Origin: Myxococcota bacterium
GTDB taxonomy: Bacteria > Myxococcota_A > UBA9160 > UBA4427
NCBI GenBank assembly: GCA_041389495.1
Contig: JAWKRT010000003.1
Span: forward strand, 372,001 to 436,000
Length of the DNA stretch: 64,000 bases
Direction: 5' to 3'
The notes under the pieces are model-generated. The model saw only the letters and a list, made by a program, of their open reading frames with translations, ran no database searches and was not told the origin of the DNA. Shown in pieces: positions 7,211-16,360 of this stretch (position 1 is the first letter of the stretch; each line of letters opens with the position of its first letter). A program made the position numbers and the translations under genes.

Positions 7211-9273
7211 CGCGCATGCGCTCCGAGATCGCGCTCGCCGCCGCGCTGCTGTGGATCCTCGCGCTGATGGTCGTGCCGCTTCCGGCGGTCGTCGTCGACC
7301 TGATGCTCGCCGTGTCGCTCACGATGGGCATCGTCACGCTGCTGCTCGCGCTCTACACCGAGCGGCCCCTCGACTTCTCGGTGTTCCCGTCGCTGCTGCT
7401 CATCCTCACGCTGATGCGGCTCGGGCTGAACGTCGCGAGCACGCGCCTCATCCTGCTGCGCGGGGCCGACGGCCCCGACGCGGCCGGTCACGTGATCCAG
7501 GCCTTCGGCACGTTCACGGTCGGCGGCAACCTGCTCGTCGGCGCCGTCATCTTCGCGATCTTCATCGTGATCAACTTCGTCGTGATCACGAAGGGCGCGG
7601 GCCGCATCGCGGAGGTCGTCGCGCGCTTCACCCTCGACTCGATGCCGGGCAAGCAGATGGCGATCGACGCCGACCTCAACCAGGGCGTGATCGACGACGT
7701 GCAGGCCGCGAAGCGCCGCCGCGACGTGCAGCGCGAGGCCGACTTCTACGGCGCGATGGACGGCGCCAGCAAGTTCGTGCGCGGCGACGCGATCGCGGGC
7801 TTCGTCATCCTGATCGTGAACATCGTGGGCGGACTCGCGATCGGCGTCGGTCAGGAGGGGATGGACTTCGCGGGCGCGCTCGAGACGTACGCGACGCTCA
7901 CGATCGGCGACGGCCTCGTGACGCAGATTCCGGCGCTCGTGATCTCGACCGCGGCCGGCATCGTGGTCAGCCGCGCGGCCGCGGGCGAGTCGCTTCCCGA
8001 GCAGATCCAGGAGCAGCTGTTCCTGCAGCCGCGCGCGCTCGGCGTCGCGTCGGGCATCCTGGGCGTGCTCGCGCTCGTTCCCGGGCTCCCGACCGTGCCC
8101 TTCGCGGCGCTCGCGGGTGGCTGTCTGTGGCTCGCCCGCTCGGTGGGGCGTCGCCAGGAAGAGGCGGCCCGGGCGGAGGACGAGGCGCGACAGGCGCCGA
8201 AGCCGCCGGACGAGGAGGGCGACATCCGCCGCGCGCTCGAGCTCGACGACCTCGAGCTCGAGGTCGGCTACGGGCTCGTTCCGCTCGTCGATCCCGCGAA
8301 GGGCGGCGAGCTGCTGGGCCGCATCCGCGCGCTCCGCCGCAAGCTCGTCGAGGAGCTCGGCTTCGTCGTCCCGCTCGTGCACATCCGCGACAACCTCCGG
8401 CTCGAGCCGGGCGGCTACGCGATCGTGCTTCGCGGCGCGCGCATCGCCCACGGCCTCGCGCCGCCCGGCCACTCGCTGGCCTTCGGGCAGGACGGCTCGC
8501 TGCCGCCGTTCCCGGGCGTCGACGGCGTGGATCCGGCCTTCGGGCTTCCCGCGCGGTGGATCCACGACCGCGACCGCGAGCGCGCCACGCAGGCGGGCTT
8601 CGCCGTGGTCGACGCCTCGACCGCGATCGCCACGCACCTCGCCGAGGTCGTGCGCACGCACGCGCCCGAGCTGCTGACCCGCGCGCAGGTGCGCGAGCTC
8701 GTCGACCAGCTCGCCGTGCGGATGCCGAAGGTCGTGGACGAGCTCGTGCCCGGCGTCGTGTCGCTGACGGCGCTGCACCGCACGCTGCGCTCGCTGCTCG
8801 CCGACCGCATCTCGATCCGCGATCTCGCGACCATCCTCGAGACGCTCGCCGAGTACGTGGAGAAGATCCACGACCCGGATCTGCTCACGGACCTCGTGCG
8901 CGAGCGGCTCGCGCGCACCGTGACGCGCGCGCATCTCTCCGACGACAACACGCTCGACGTGATCACGCTCGCGCCCGACCTCGAGGAGCGGCTGCGCAGC
9001 GGCGTCAAGCGGACCGAGGGGGGCTCCGTCCTGTCCGTCGACCCCGACACGCTGCAGCGGCTCGTGAAGGAGTTCGAGAGCGTGGTCGCGCGAGCGCGCG
9101 GAGAGCGCGGCGGCGCGCTGCCCGTCGTGCTGAGCTCGCAGGCGATCCGCGCGCCGCTGCGCCAGCTGCTCGCGCGTCTCGACCCGCGGCTCGTCGTGAT
9201 CGCGCACAACGAGCTGCCGCCGGACGTGCGCGTCGTCGGCCACGGCGTCGTGGGGGTGGCCCGTGCACATTAA
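7207..9273 (+). CDS. flhA: Flagellar export apparatus protein FlhA
   Basis: A 688-residue export protein. Eight N-terminal hydrophobic helices surround the FHIPEP signature (TLDSMPGKQMAIDADLNQG, about 145-165). The large cytoplasmic domain from about residue 340 forms the nonameric ring that binds chaperone-substrate complexes. ATG 7207 overlaps the flhB stop by four bases. The 3' end overlaps flhF by 11 bases. Confidence 0.96.
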   Translation: MTRMRSEIALAAALLWILALMVVPLPAVVVDLMLAVSLTMGIVTLLLALYTERPLDFSVFPSLLLILTLMRLGLNVASTRLILLRGADGPDAAGHVIQAFGTFTVGGNLLVGAVIFAIFIVINFVVITKGAGRIAEVVARFTLDSMPGKQMAIDADLNQGVIDDVQAAKRRRDVQREADFYGAMDGASKFVRGDAIAGFVILIVNIVGGLAIGVGQEGMDFAGALETYATLTIGDGLVTQIPALVISTAAGIVVSRAAAGESLPEQIQEQLFLQPRALGVASGILGVLALVPGLPTVPFAALAGGCLWLARSVGRRQEEAARAEDEARQAPKPPDEEGDIRRALELDDLELEVGYGLVPLVDPAKGGELLGRIRALRRKLVEELGFVVPLVHIRDNLRLEPGGYAIVLRGARIAHGLAPPGHSLAFGQDGSLPPFPGVDGVDPAFGLPARWIHDRDRERATQAGFAVVDASTAIATHLAEVVRTHAPELLTRAQVRELVDQLAVRMPKVVDELVPGVVSLTALHRTLRSLLADRISIRDLATILETLAEYVEKIHDPDLLTDLVRERLARTVTRAHLSDDNTLDVITLAPDLEERLRSGVKRTEGGSVLSVDPDTLQRLVKEFESVVARARGERGGALPVVLSSQAIRAPLRQLLARLDPRLVVIAHNELPPDVRVVGHGVVGVARAH

Positions 9274-10489
9274 GCGCTTCGAAGGACGCACGGTCGACGA
9301 GGCGCTCGCGCGCGTGCGCGCGGAGTTCGGGCCGGACGCGCTCATCCTGTCCACGCAGCACAAGCGCCGCGACGAGGGCGTCTTCGGCTGGCTCGGGCGC
9401 GCGTCGGTCGAGGTGACCGCCGCCGTCGATCGCGAGCACCGCAAGCCCGAAGCGCATGCGGCGCGGGCGGTGGCGCCGGCCGCGCGCACGGGCGCCGCCG
9501 CGGGCGGTGCGCACGACTCGTGGCGCGCGCTCTCGGTGACGCGCGCGCTCGTCGACCCGCTCGAGCGCGAGGTGCGCGACCTGCGCCGGAGCGTCGATCG
9601 GATGTCGCGCCTCGCCGCGAGCGAGGACGAGCTGCGACGCGGCATCGCGGACGTGCGGCGCGTGCTCGAGGCGCGCGGCGCCGGTGGCGCGCGCGCAGGC
9701 GCGGCGCGCACGCCGACCGAACGCATCGCCGCCGACCTCGAGTCGCGCGGCCTCGACGCCGTGCATGCGCTGCGCATCGCCGCCGACGTCGAGCTCGAAC
9801 GCCGCGAGGGAGAGAGCGACCTGCGCTGTGCGAGGCGACTCCTGCTGCGCGAGCTCGACGCGAAGCTCGTGCCGGCGCGACCGGCCGCGCGCGGCGCGGC
9901 CGCGCTCTTCGTCGGGCCGCCCGGGAGCGGGAAGACGACGAGCCTCGCGAAGCTCGCCGGGCAGGAGATCGAGACCGAGACGCCGAGCGTCGTGCTCTCG
10001 CTCGACGCGTGGCGGGAGGGCGGCGACGCGGCGCTGCGGCGGCTCGCGCGCGAGCACGAGCTCGCGTTCGAGTCCGTGCTGTCGCCGGCCGACCTCGCGC
10101 GACGCGTCGCCGATCTCGGCGAGCGGCGCGCGCTCGTCGACACGCCGGGCCGCGGTCGCGGCGATGCCGGCGCGATGCCCGAGCTCGTCGCGTGTCGCGA
10201 GGCGCTCGGCAAGCGGGCGTGGGTGGTGCTCGTCGTCTCGGCGACCACGAAGGCCGCCGACCTGCGCGCGCAGGTCGCGCGGTTCGCGGAGCTGCGCCCG
10301 CGCGCGCTCGTCGTGACGGGGATCGACGAGACCGACGACCTCGCGAACGTCCTCAACGTCGTGCTCGACGACGCGACGCCGCCGCTCGCGTGGGTGGGCA
10401 CGGGCCAGCGCGTTCCCGAGGATCTCGAGATCCCGACGCCCGAGTGGCTCATGGGCGCGCTCGCGACGCGCGCGCGGGCCCGGTCGTGA
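9263..10489 (+). CDS. flhF: SRP-type GTPase FlhF, flagellar placement
   Basis: A 408-residue protein with an N-terminal B domain (MHIKRFEGRTVDEALARVR), a variable Ala/Arg-rich linker and an SRP-type NG domain. The Walker A is GPPGSGKTT (K224) and the later VDTPGRGRG matches the DTxGR motif. FlhF sets where and how many flagella form, usually at the pole, in opposition to FlhG. The start is GTG 9263 inside the flhA end. Its stop overlaps the GTG of flhG. Confidence 0.93.
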   Translation: MHIKRFEGRTVDEALARVRAEFGPDALILSTQHKRRDEGVFGWLGRASVEVTAAVDREHRKPEAHAARAVAPAARTGAAAGGAHDSWRALSVTRALVDPLEREVRDLRRSVDRMSRLAASEDELRRGIADVRRVLEARGAGGARAGAARTPTERIAADLESRGLDAVHALRIAADVELERREGESDLRCARRLLLRELDAKLVPARPAARGAAALFVGPPGSGKTTSLAKLAGQEIETETPSVVLSLDAWREGGDAALRRLAREHELAFESVLSPADLARRVADLGERRALVDTPGRGRGDAGAMPELVACREALGKRAWVVLVVSATTKAADLRAQVARFAELRPRALVVTGIDETDDLANVLNVVLDDATPPLAWVGTGQRVPEDLEIPTPEWLMGALATRARARS

Positions 10490-11310
10490 GCGCGGCGGAG
10501 CGCTTCGACGCGCGCGGCGCGGGCGTCGCGCTGCCGAACGGGCTCGCGGTGCTGAGCGGGAAGGGCGGCGTCGGGAAGACGAACCTCGTCGCGAACCTCG
10601 CGGTCGCCGCGGGTGCGCTCGGCGGTCGCGTGCTCGTCGTCGACGGCGACCTCGGGCTCGCGAACGTCGACGTGCTGCTCGGGCTGACGCCGCATCTCGA
10701 TCTCGAGCGCCTCGAGGGGAGGCCGCTCGCGGACGCGATCGTCGAAGGGCCGCGCGGCATCCACGTGCTCCCGGCGAGCTCCGGGAGTGCGCGACTCGCG
10801 GCGCTCGGCCCGCGCGACCATGCGCGCCTGGTGGAGGCGCTGTCCGCGCTCGCGCCGCGCTACGACCTCGCGCTCGTCGACTGCGGGCCCGGCATCGGTG
10901 CGACGGCACTCGGCTTCGCGACGGCGTGCGCGCGCGCGTGGGTCGTGACGAACGCGGAGCCGACGAGCCTGGCGGACGCCTACGCGACCGTGAAGGTGCT
11001 CGCGCAGGCGCGGCCCGCGCCGCGCACGGAGCTCCTCGTCAACGACGCGGCGAGCGACCGCGAGGCGCGCGAGACGCACGCGCAGCTCGAGCGGATGGCG
11101 CTGCGCTTCCTGGGCGTCGAGCTCGGCTTCGCGGGCGCCGTCCCCCGCGATGCGCGGCTCGCCGAGGCGGTCGCGCGGCAGCGCGCGGTCGTCGAGCTGC
11201 ATCCGTCCGCGCCGTCGTCGCGGCGGCTGATCGATCGCGCGCACGCGCTGCTCGTCGCTGCGCGCGCGCCCGCGCGGGCCGCGGCCGCGCCACCGCCGCC
11301 GCCTGCCTGA
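10486..11310 (+). CDS. flhG: MinD-like ATPase FlhG, flagellar number regulator
   Basis: A 274-residue ParA/MinD-family ATPase with a deviant Walker A SGKGGVGKT (residues 24-32), switch I DGDLGLANVD and switch II VDCGPGIG. In polar flagellates FlhG limits flagellar number by stimulating FlhF GTPase and by restraining the FleQ/FlrA-type activator. A Pro-rich end replaces the usual amphipathic membrane helix, so membrane attachment is uncertain. The GTG start overlaps flhF (GTGA). Confidence 0.92.
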   Translation: MSAAERFDARGAGVALPNGLAVLSGKGGVGKTNLVANLAVAAGALGGRVLVVDGDLGLANVDVLLGLTPHLDLERLEGRPLADAIVEGPRGIHVLPASSGSARLAALGPRDHARLVEALSALAPRYDLALVDCGPGIGATALGFATACARAWVVTNAEPTSLADAYATVKVLAQARPAPRTELLVNDAASDREARETHAQLERMALRFLGVELGFAGAVPRDARLAEAVARQRAVVELHPSAPSSRRLIDRAHALLVAARAPARAAAAPPPPPA

Positions 11311-11367
11311 CGTCGAGCGGGCGGGCAGGGTGCCGCGCCGGCGTGCCGGTCGCGGCGAGGAGGTGTC

Positions 11368-11634
11368 ATGAGCTTCACCTCGGAGATCCGCCCTCCCGAT
11401 CGTCCGCTGCGCCCCGGACAGGCGCCGCGCGAACGCGCGGGGCGTCGCCCGCGCAAGCGCCGCTCGAGCGACGAAGAGGGCGCGCCCCGCGACGACGTCC
11501 GCGACGCGCCCGCCGAGCGCGTGCCGGAAGGCGGCGCGCCCGACGCCGTCGATCGCGACGGCGATCCCGCCCCGGCGCCGGACGACGGCGCGGCCGACGA
11601 CGAGCGCGGCCACCGCATCGACATCCGCATCTAG
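11368..11634 (+). CDS. Small charged protein in the position where fliA is often found
   Basis: This 88-residue protein is very rich in Arg, Asp, Pro and Glu, probably disordered, and ends in the more ordered GHRIDIRI. ATG 11368 has a good ribosome-binding site (GCGAGGAGGTGTC). I do not recognise the family. It lies 57 bases after flhG, where many flagellar clusters carry the sigma-28 gene fliA, and it shows no sigma-factor features. It could be a small flagellar regulator or chaperone, but nothing in the sequence proves that. Confidence 0.6.
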   Translation: MSFTSEIRPPDRPLRPGQAPRERAGRRPRKRRSSDEEGAPRDDVRDAPAERVPEGGAPDAVDRDGDPAPAPDDGAADDERGHRIDIRI

Positions 11635-11641
11635 GGCCGCG

Positions 11642-11658
11642 CGCGTTTCGTTCTGCAA
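11642..11658 (+). promoter_or_regulatory. Flagellar 17-bp upstream element, copy A
   Basis: CGCGTTTCGTTCTGCAA matches 15 of 17 positions of the consensus I derive from this window (CGCGTTTCGATCTGCAC). It begins seven bases after the stop of the small protein and ends about 104 bp upstream of the sigma-54 promoter at 11762, a typical enhancer distance. The 5' flank also forms an inverted repeat with AACGCGC at 11666-11672. Confidence 0.6.
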
Positions 11659-11761
11659 GGGCGCGAACGCGCAGGCTGGAAGGATCGGGACATCGCGCGC
11701 GCGAAGGGCGTCGCGAGCGCGCGCGTCGGCGCGGGCGCGACCCGGATCTTCCCTCCGTGCT

Positions 11762-11777
11762 TGGCACATGCGTTGCA
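11762..11777 (+). promoter_or_regulatory. Sigma-54 promoter of the flgF operon
   Basis: TGGCAC-ATGCG-TTGCA matches the sigma-54 consensus TGGCAC-N5-TTGCW exactly. Transcription should start near 11788, giving a leader of about 50 bases before flgF at 11837. The promoter serves flgF through fliW. Confidence 0.9.
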
Positions 11778-11836
11778 CAAGGGAAGCGCCGCGAGATCGC
11801 GTCGCGCTCGGTGCACGCGCCGCGGGAGGGGGAGCG

Positions 11837-12574
11837 ATGGCGGATGATCTGTACGTCGCGGTCGCGGGCGCCGTCGGTCGGCTCCAGCAGCTCGACCAGA
11901 CGGCGAACAACCTCGCGAACGCCGACACGATCGGCTTCAAGCGGCTGCGGTCGGCCTTCAGCGCGGCGCTCGAGGCCGCGGCTCGCGACCTCGAGGGCGA
12001 GCGCATCGCGGGCGCCGGCGCGTCCGTGTTCGCCGTCGACGGAGCGCCCGCGATCGACCTGCGACCCGGCCCGGTCGACGCGACGGGACGCGGGCTCGAC
12101 GCGGCGATCGACGGGCCCGGCTACTTCGTGCTGCAGGCGCCCGACGGCCCGCTCTACACGCGCGCGGGCCACTTCATCGTCGGGACCGACGGCAACCTCG
12201 CCTCGCCCGACGGGCTTCCCGTGCAGGGCGACGGCGGCCCGATCGCAGTCGGCGCGCGCGAGGTGACGATCGCGGCGAACGGTGCGGTCGTCGACACGGC
12301 GGGCGAGACGATCGGGCGGCTGCGCCTCGTCGACTTCGCCGACCCGGGCGCGCTGCGCGCGGACGGCGGCAACCGGCTGCGCGCCGACGGCGCGGCGCCG
12401 ACCGACGTCGAGGCCGCGCGGCTCGTGCCCGCCTCCGTCGAGAGATCCAACGTCGAGCCCGTCGAGGAGATGGCGGGCCTGGTCGAGCTGCAACGCCACT
12501 TCGAGATCGTGATGCGTGCGCTCCAATCGGACGACCAGCTGCGCGAGCGGCTGCTGCAAGAGGTGTCGGCATGA
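11837..12574 (+). CDS. flgF: Flagellar rod protein FlgF
   Basis: A 245-residue rod protein of the FlgE/F/G family. The N-terminal rod motif is QTANNLANADTIGFKR, the central segment is RTRA/YTRAGHF-like, and the C-terminal coiled segment (VEEMAGLVELQRHFEIVMRA) ends the protein. Length and position just before flgG identify it as the proximal rod protein FlgF. A longer frame opens at 11768, but ATG 11837 has the ribosome-binding site GGGAGGGGGAGCG and lies downstream of the sigma-54 start. Its stop overlaps flgG. Confidence 0.9.
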   Translation: MADDLYVAVAGAVGRLQQLDQTANNLANADTIGFKRLRSAFSAALEAAARDLEGERIAGAGASVFAVDGAPAIDLRPGPVDATGRGLDAAIDGPGYFVLQAPDGPLYTRAGHFIVGTDGNLASPDGLPVQGDGGPIAVGAREVTIAANGAVVDTAGETIGRLRLVDFADPGALRADGGNRLRADGAAPTDVEAARLVPASVERSNVEPVEEMAGLVELQRHFEIVMRALQSDDQLRERLLQEVSA

Positions 12575-13356
12575 GGGCTCTGTTCACGGCGGCGACGGGC
12601 ATGAACGCGCAGCAGGCGCGCATGGACGCGATCGCCAACAACCTCGCGAACGTCAACACGACCGGCTTCAAGCGGGCGAACGCCGAGTTCCAGGATCTCT
12701 TCTACGAGACGCTCGCGGCGCCGGGGGCGCCGACCGGCGACGGCTCCGCGCTTCCGGGCGGCGTGCAGATCGGCCACGGCGTGAAGCTCGCCTCGGTCGT
12801 GCGCGACTTCGCGCACGGCGAGCGCGTGCGCACCGATCGGCCGCTCGACCTCGCGATCGAGGGCGACGGCTTCCTGCAGGTCCAGAAGCCGGGCGGCGAG
12901 ACGCTCTACACGGTGGCGGGCGCGCTGCAGCTCGACCGCGACGGCAACATCGTCACGCAGGAGGGCTATCCGATCCTCCCTTCGATCACCGTCCCGCCCG
13001 ACGCGCAGGATCTCACGATCGCGCGCGACGGCACGGTGTCCGTCACGCAGCCCGGTGCGGCGACGGCGACGGCGATCGGGCAGATCCAGCTCGCTCGCTT
13101 CGTGAACCCGTCGGGACTCCGCGCGCTCGGCAGCAACCTCTACGCCCCGACCGAGGCGTCGGGCGACCCCGAGACCGGCACGCCCGACGCCGACGGCTTC
13201 GGCAGCATCGCGCAGGGCTTCCTCGAGGCGTCGAACGTGAACGTCGCGGAGGAGCTCGTGAAGATGATCCTCGCGCAGCGGGGCTTCGAGATGAACTCCC
13301 GCGTCATCCAGGCCGGCGACGAGATGATGCAGACCGTCGGGGCGATGAGCCGATGA
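12571..13356 (+). CDS. flgG: Flagellar distal rod protein FlgG
   Basis: A 261-residue protein that matches the FlgG family length. It begins MRALFTAATGMNAQQARMD, carries NNLANVNTTGFKR, and ends with EMMQTVGAMSR. FlgG polymerises as the distal rod inside the P and L rings. ATG 12571 overlaps the flgF stop by four bases, and the stop overlaps flgA in the same way. Confidence 0.95.
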   Translation: MRALFTAATGMNAQQARMDAIANNLANVNTTGFKRANAEFQDLFYETLAAPGAPTGDGSALPGGVQIGHGVKLASVVRDFAHGERVRTDRPLDLAIEGDGFLQVQKPGGETLYTVAGALQLDRDGNIVTQEGYPILPSITVPPDAQDLTIARDGTVSVTQPGAATATAIGQIQLARFVNPSGLRALGSNLYAPTEASGDPETGTPDADGFGSIAQGFLEASNVNVAEELVKMILAQRGFEMNSRVIQAGDEMMQTVGAMSR

Positions 13357-14132
13357 CGGCGGCACTCCGGGCGGGCCGCATGCTGCTCTGGCTGGCGGCG
13401 TGGGTCGTCGTGCTCGCCGCCGGCGTCGCGCCGCACGCGCGCGGCGCGGAGGCGCGACCGGCCGCCGTCGAGGCGACGGCGTTCGGGCCGACGCTCGCGC
13501 CGGGCGCGCTCGCGAAGCACATCGACGCGTTCGTGCGCGCGCGCGCGAGCGCAGCCGTCGAGGCGGTCGAGATTCCTGCGCTCGACGACTTCGGCACCGC
13601 GAGTGCGTCGGGTGCGCCGCTCGTCGTGGCGCTGCGCACGACGGCGCCGTTCCCGCTGCGGGGCTGGATCCCGATCACCGTCGCGATCTCGGACGACACG
13701 GGGGAGCTGCAGCGCGGCGTCGTCACCGCGCGCGTCCGCGAGCGGCGGACGCTGCTCGTCGCGGCGCGCAAGCTGCCGCGCGGCGCGCTCGTGACGGCGG
13801 CCGACGTGCGGGAGGTGCCGGCGGACACCGCCGCGCCGGGCGTCGGAACCGGCGACGTCGTCGACGCGAGCGCGCTCGTCGGGCTGCGCACCGTGCGCGC
13901 CGTGCGCGCCGGTGCCGCATGGCGCAGCGAGTGGGTGGAGCGCGCGCCGGCCGTGCGGCGCGGCGAGCCCGTGCGCGTCGTCTTCGCGAGTGGCGCGCTG
14001 CGCCTCGAGCTGCTCGGAAAGGCGCGCGAGGACGGCCACCCGGGCGATCGCATCCGCGTGCTCAACCCGCGCTCGCGCAGCGAGCTCGTCGGCCTCGTGG
14101 GCCCGGACGGAGTGGTTCATGTCGGCTCCTGA
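13353..14132 (+). CDS. flgA: P-ring assembly chaperone FlgA
   Basis: A 259-residue periplasmic protein with a signal peptide (about 1-30, cleavage near ARGAEA) and C-terminal SAF and FlgA domains (KLPRGALVTAADVREV; GDRIRVLNPRSRSELVG). FlgA assists FlgI assembly into the P ring. The start is ATG 13353 in an ATGA overlap with flgG. The 3' end overlaps flgH by 14 bases. Confidence 0.92.
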   Translation: MTAALRAGRMLLWLAAWVVVLAAGVAPHARGAEARPAAVEATAFGPTLAPGALAKHIDAFVRARASAAVEAVEIPALDDFGTASASGAPLVVALRTTAPFPLRGWIPITVAISDDTGELQRGVVTARVRERRTLLVAARKLPRGALVTAADVREVPADTAAPGVGTGDVVDASALVGLRTVRAVRAGAAWRSEWVERAPAVRRGEPVRVVFASGALRLELLGKAREDGHPGDRIRVLNPRSRSELVGLVGPDGVVHVGS

Positions 14133-14919
14133 ACGCCGCCATCGGAGACGCCGCGCGCCCGCGCCGGTCGCACCGGTCGCATCGGTCGCGCTCCTCGCGA
14201 TCGCCGCGCTCGGCAGCGCGGGCTGCGTCGAGATCTCGCTGCGCGAGGCCGGCGAGGACTTCGACTACACGCCGCCGCCGCCGCCCGTCGCCGCGGCTCC
14301 GCGGACCGAGGGCGCGATCTGGGGCGGTCAGTCGGCGAGCGGCTCGTTCCTGTTCTTCGATCAGAAGGCGCGCGGCGTCGGCGACCTCGTCACCGTGCGC
14401 GTCGTCGAGAACGTCAAGGCCGAGGAGACCGGCAAGACCGAGCTCGACAAGACGTCGACGCTCGGCGCGGCGCTCACCTCGGACGTCGGCCTGCAGCAGC
14501 TCGTGCAGAAGCCGCTCGAGCTCGCGCTCAAGCTCGTGGGCATCGGGAGCCCGGGCGTGAACGTGCCGTCGGGCACGGAGCTCAACGTCCTCGAATCCGC
14601 GAACAACGACACGTTCGCGGGCGAGGGCACGACGAGCCGCGAGGGCTCGTTCGACGCGATCGTGACCTGTCGCGTCGTCGCCGTGCTGCCCGGTCCCGTG
14701 TTCCACATCCGCGGGCGGCGCGCCGTCGTGGTGAACCACGAGCGCCGCTACCTGACGGTCGAGGGACTGGTGCGCCAGCTCGACATCGGCATCGACAACG
14801 CGGTCGCGTCGACCGCACTCGCCGAAGCGCGCATCACGCTCGACGGTCTCGGCGTGATCGACGACAAGCAGCGGCCGGGATGGCTCGCGAGGGCGTTCGC
14901 ATGGCTCTATCCGCTCTGA
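14119..14919 (+). CDS. flgH: L-ring lipoprotein FlgH
   Basis: A 266-residue protein with a basic N-terminus, a hydrophobic stretch and an atypical lipobox GSAGC, then FlgH features (GDLVTVRVVENVKAEETGKT, IRGRRAVVVNHERRYLTVEG). FlgH forms the L ring in the outer membrane, so the organism is Gram-negative. The start is ATG 14119 within the flgA end. The protein overlaps flgI by 19 bases. Confidence 0.92.
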   Translation: MSAPERRHRRRRAPAPVAPVASVALLAIAALGSAGCVEISLREAGEDFDYTPPPPPVAAAPRTEGAIWGGQSASGSFLFFDQKARGVGDLVTVRVVENVKAEETGKTELDKTSTLGAALTSDVGLQQLVQKPLELALKLVGIGSPGVNVPSGTELNVLESANNDTFAGEGTTSREGSFDAIVTCRVVAVLPGPVFHIRGRRAVVVNHERRYLTVEGLVRQLDIGIDNAVASTALAEARITLDGLGVIDDKQRPGWLARAFAWLYPL

Positions 14920-16049
14920 CGCGCGCGCGCCGCGGGCGCGCGGGCTTCGCCGCGGCGTTCACGTCGCTCTCCGTGCTGCTCGTCGCGCTCGTCGTCGCGG
15001 GCGCGGCGCAGGCCGTCCGGCTCAAGGACCTCGCGTCCGTACAGGGCGTCCGCGCGAACCAGGTGATCGGCTACGGCCTCGTCGTCGGTCTCAAGGGAAC
15101 CGGCGACAAGAACGGCGCCGCGTTCACGACGCGCTCGCTCGCGAGCATGCTCACCAAGATGGGGATCGCGGTCGGACCCGACGCGATCCAGGTCAAGAAC
15201 GTCGCGGCCGTGATGGTCACGGCGAGCCTTCCTCCCTTCGCGCGCGCGGGCACGACGATCGACGCCACCGTCTCGTCGGTGGGCGATGCGAGCAGCATCG
15301 AGGGCGGCACGCTGCTCGTGACACCGCTCTACGGCACCGACGGCGCGGTCTACGCGCTCGCCCAGGGCTCGGTCTCCGTCGGCGGCTTCGCGGCCGGGGG
15401 GGACGGCGGGAGCAGCGTGCAGAAGAACCATCCGACGGTCGGGCGCCTGCTCAGCGGCGCGACCGTCGAGCGCGAGCTCGGCTACGCGATCCAGGACAAG
15501 TCGAGCTTCGACTTCGCACTGGACGCGCCCGACTTCACGACGGCGCGGCGCGCGGCCGACGCGATCAACCGCCAGCTCGGTGCCGAGCTCGCGCGGGCGG
15601 TCGACGCCGGAACGCTGCGGGTCGCCGTGCCGGAGGCGTCGAAGGGCGACGTCGTCGCGTTCGTGGCCCGCGTCGAGCGCGTCGAGGTCGAGCCGGACCG
15701 CATCGCGCGCGTCGTCGTGAACGAGCGCACCGGAACGGTCGTGATGGGCGCCGACGTGCGCATCGCGAAGGTGGCGGTGTCGCACGGCAACCTGTCCGTG
15801 AGCATCGCCGTCAGCAACGAGGTGTCGCAGCCCGCGCCGTTCTCCGAGGGGGACACGACGCCGGTGACGAACACGGACGTCAGCACGACGGAGGAGCCCG
15901 GGCACCTCGTCGTCGTCCAGGGCGGCGTCACGATCGAGGAGCTCGTGCAGGGCCTCAACGCGGTCGGCGTCACGGCGCGCGACCTGATCGTGATCCTCCA
16001 GTCCATCAAGGCGGCGGGCGCCCTGTCCGCCACGTTGGAGATCCTGTGA
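14901..16049 (+). CDS. flgI: P-ring protein FlgI
   Basis: A 382-residue protein with a signal peptide (cleavage after about AAQA, residue 34) followed by the FlgI start VRLKDLASVQGVRANQVIGY and the conserved YGLVVGLKGTGD. FlgI forms the periplasmic P ring around the rod. I chose ATG 14901 rather than 14880 because it gives a normal signal peptide. A short gene overlaps its stop. Confidence 0.95.
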   Translation: MALSALTRARRGRAGFAAAFTSLSVLLVALVVAGAAQAVRLKDLASVQGVRANQVIGYGLVVGLKGTGDKNGAAFTTRSLASMLTKMGIAVGPDAIQVKNVAAVMVTASLPPFARAGTTIDATVSSVGDASSIEGGTLLVTPLYGTDGAVYALAQGSVSVGGFAAGGDGGSSVQKNHPTVGRLLSGATVERELGYAIQDKSSFDFALDAPDFTTARRAADAINRQLGAELARAVDAGTLRVAVPEASKGDVVAFVARVERVEVEPDRIARVVVNERTGTVVMGADVRIAKVAVSHGNLSVSIAVSNEVSQPAPFSEGDTTPVTNTDVSTTEEPGHLVVVQGGVTIEELVQGLNAVGVTARDLIVILQSIKAAGALSATLEIL

Positions 16050-16360
16050 TGCCGATCGATGCGCTCACCGCGCGCGCGCTCGTCGAGCCGCGCGCCGTCG
16101 ACGCGGCGCGCGCGGGAGCGACAGGAGCGCCGGCTCCGCGCGGCGCGCTCGCGAACGCGGCGCGCGACTTCGAGGCGCTGCTCCTCGAGCAGGCCTTCGC
16201 GGCGGCGAGTCGGCCGATCGTCGAGGGCGTGCCGCTGACGGGCAGCAGCGCCGAGCGGATGTACCGCGAGATGTTCGTCGCGGAGGTCGCGGCGCGCGCG
16301 GCGGATTCCGGCGGGCTCGGGCTCGCGGACGCGATCGCGCCGCCGGAGGGCGCGAAGTGA
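16049..16360 (+). CDS. flgJ: Rod-binding protein FlgJ, N-terminal-domain-only form
   Basis: About 103 residues forming only the rod-binding domain: ARDFEALLLEQAFAAA and AERMYREMFVAEVA match the FlgJ N-terminus. The muramidase domain of enterobacterial FlgJ is absent, as in many other lineages, so cell-wall opening for the rod must use a separate hydrolase. The start is ATG 16049 (TGATG overlap with flgI). GTG 16046, one codon earlier, is also possible. Confidence 0.88.
   Translation: MPIDALTARALVEPRAVDAARAGATGAPAPRGALANAARDFEALLLEQAFAAASRPIVEGVPLTGSSAERMYREMFVAEVAARAADSGGLGLADAIAPPEGAK

Noticed and set aside
7165..12006. 1613-codon open frame on the minus strand (and similar long frames such as 18465-22505 and 60824-63823)
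   Set aside because: They run antisense to flhB, flhA, flhF and flhG (or to fliC-region genes and secA) and are His/Arg/Asp-rich shadows produced by high GC; no domain or ribosome-binding site is seen.
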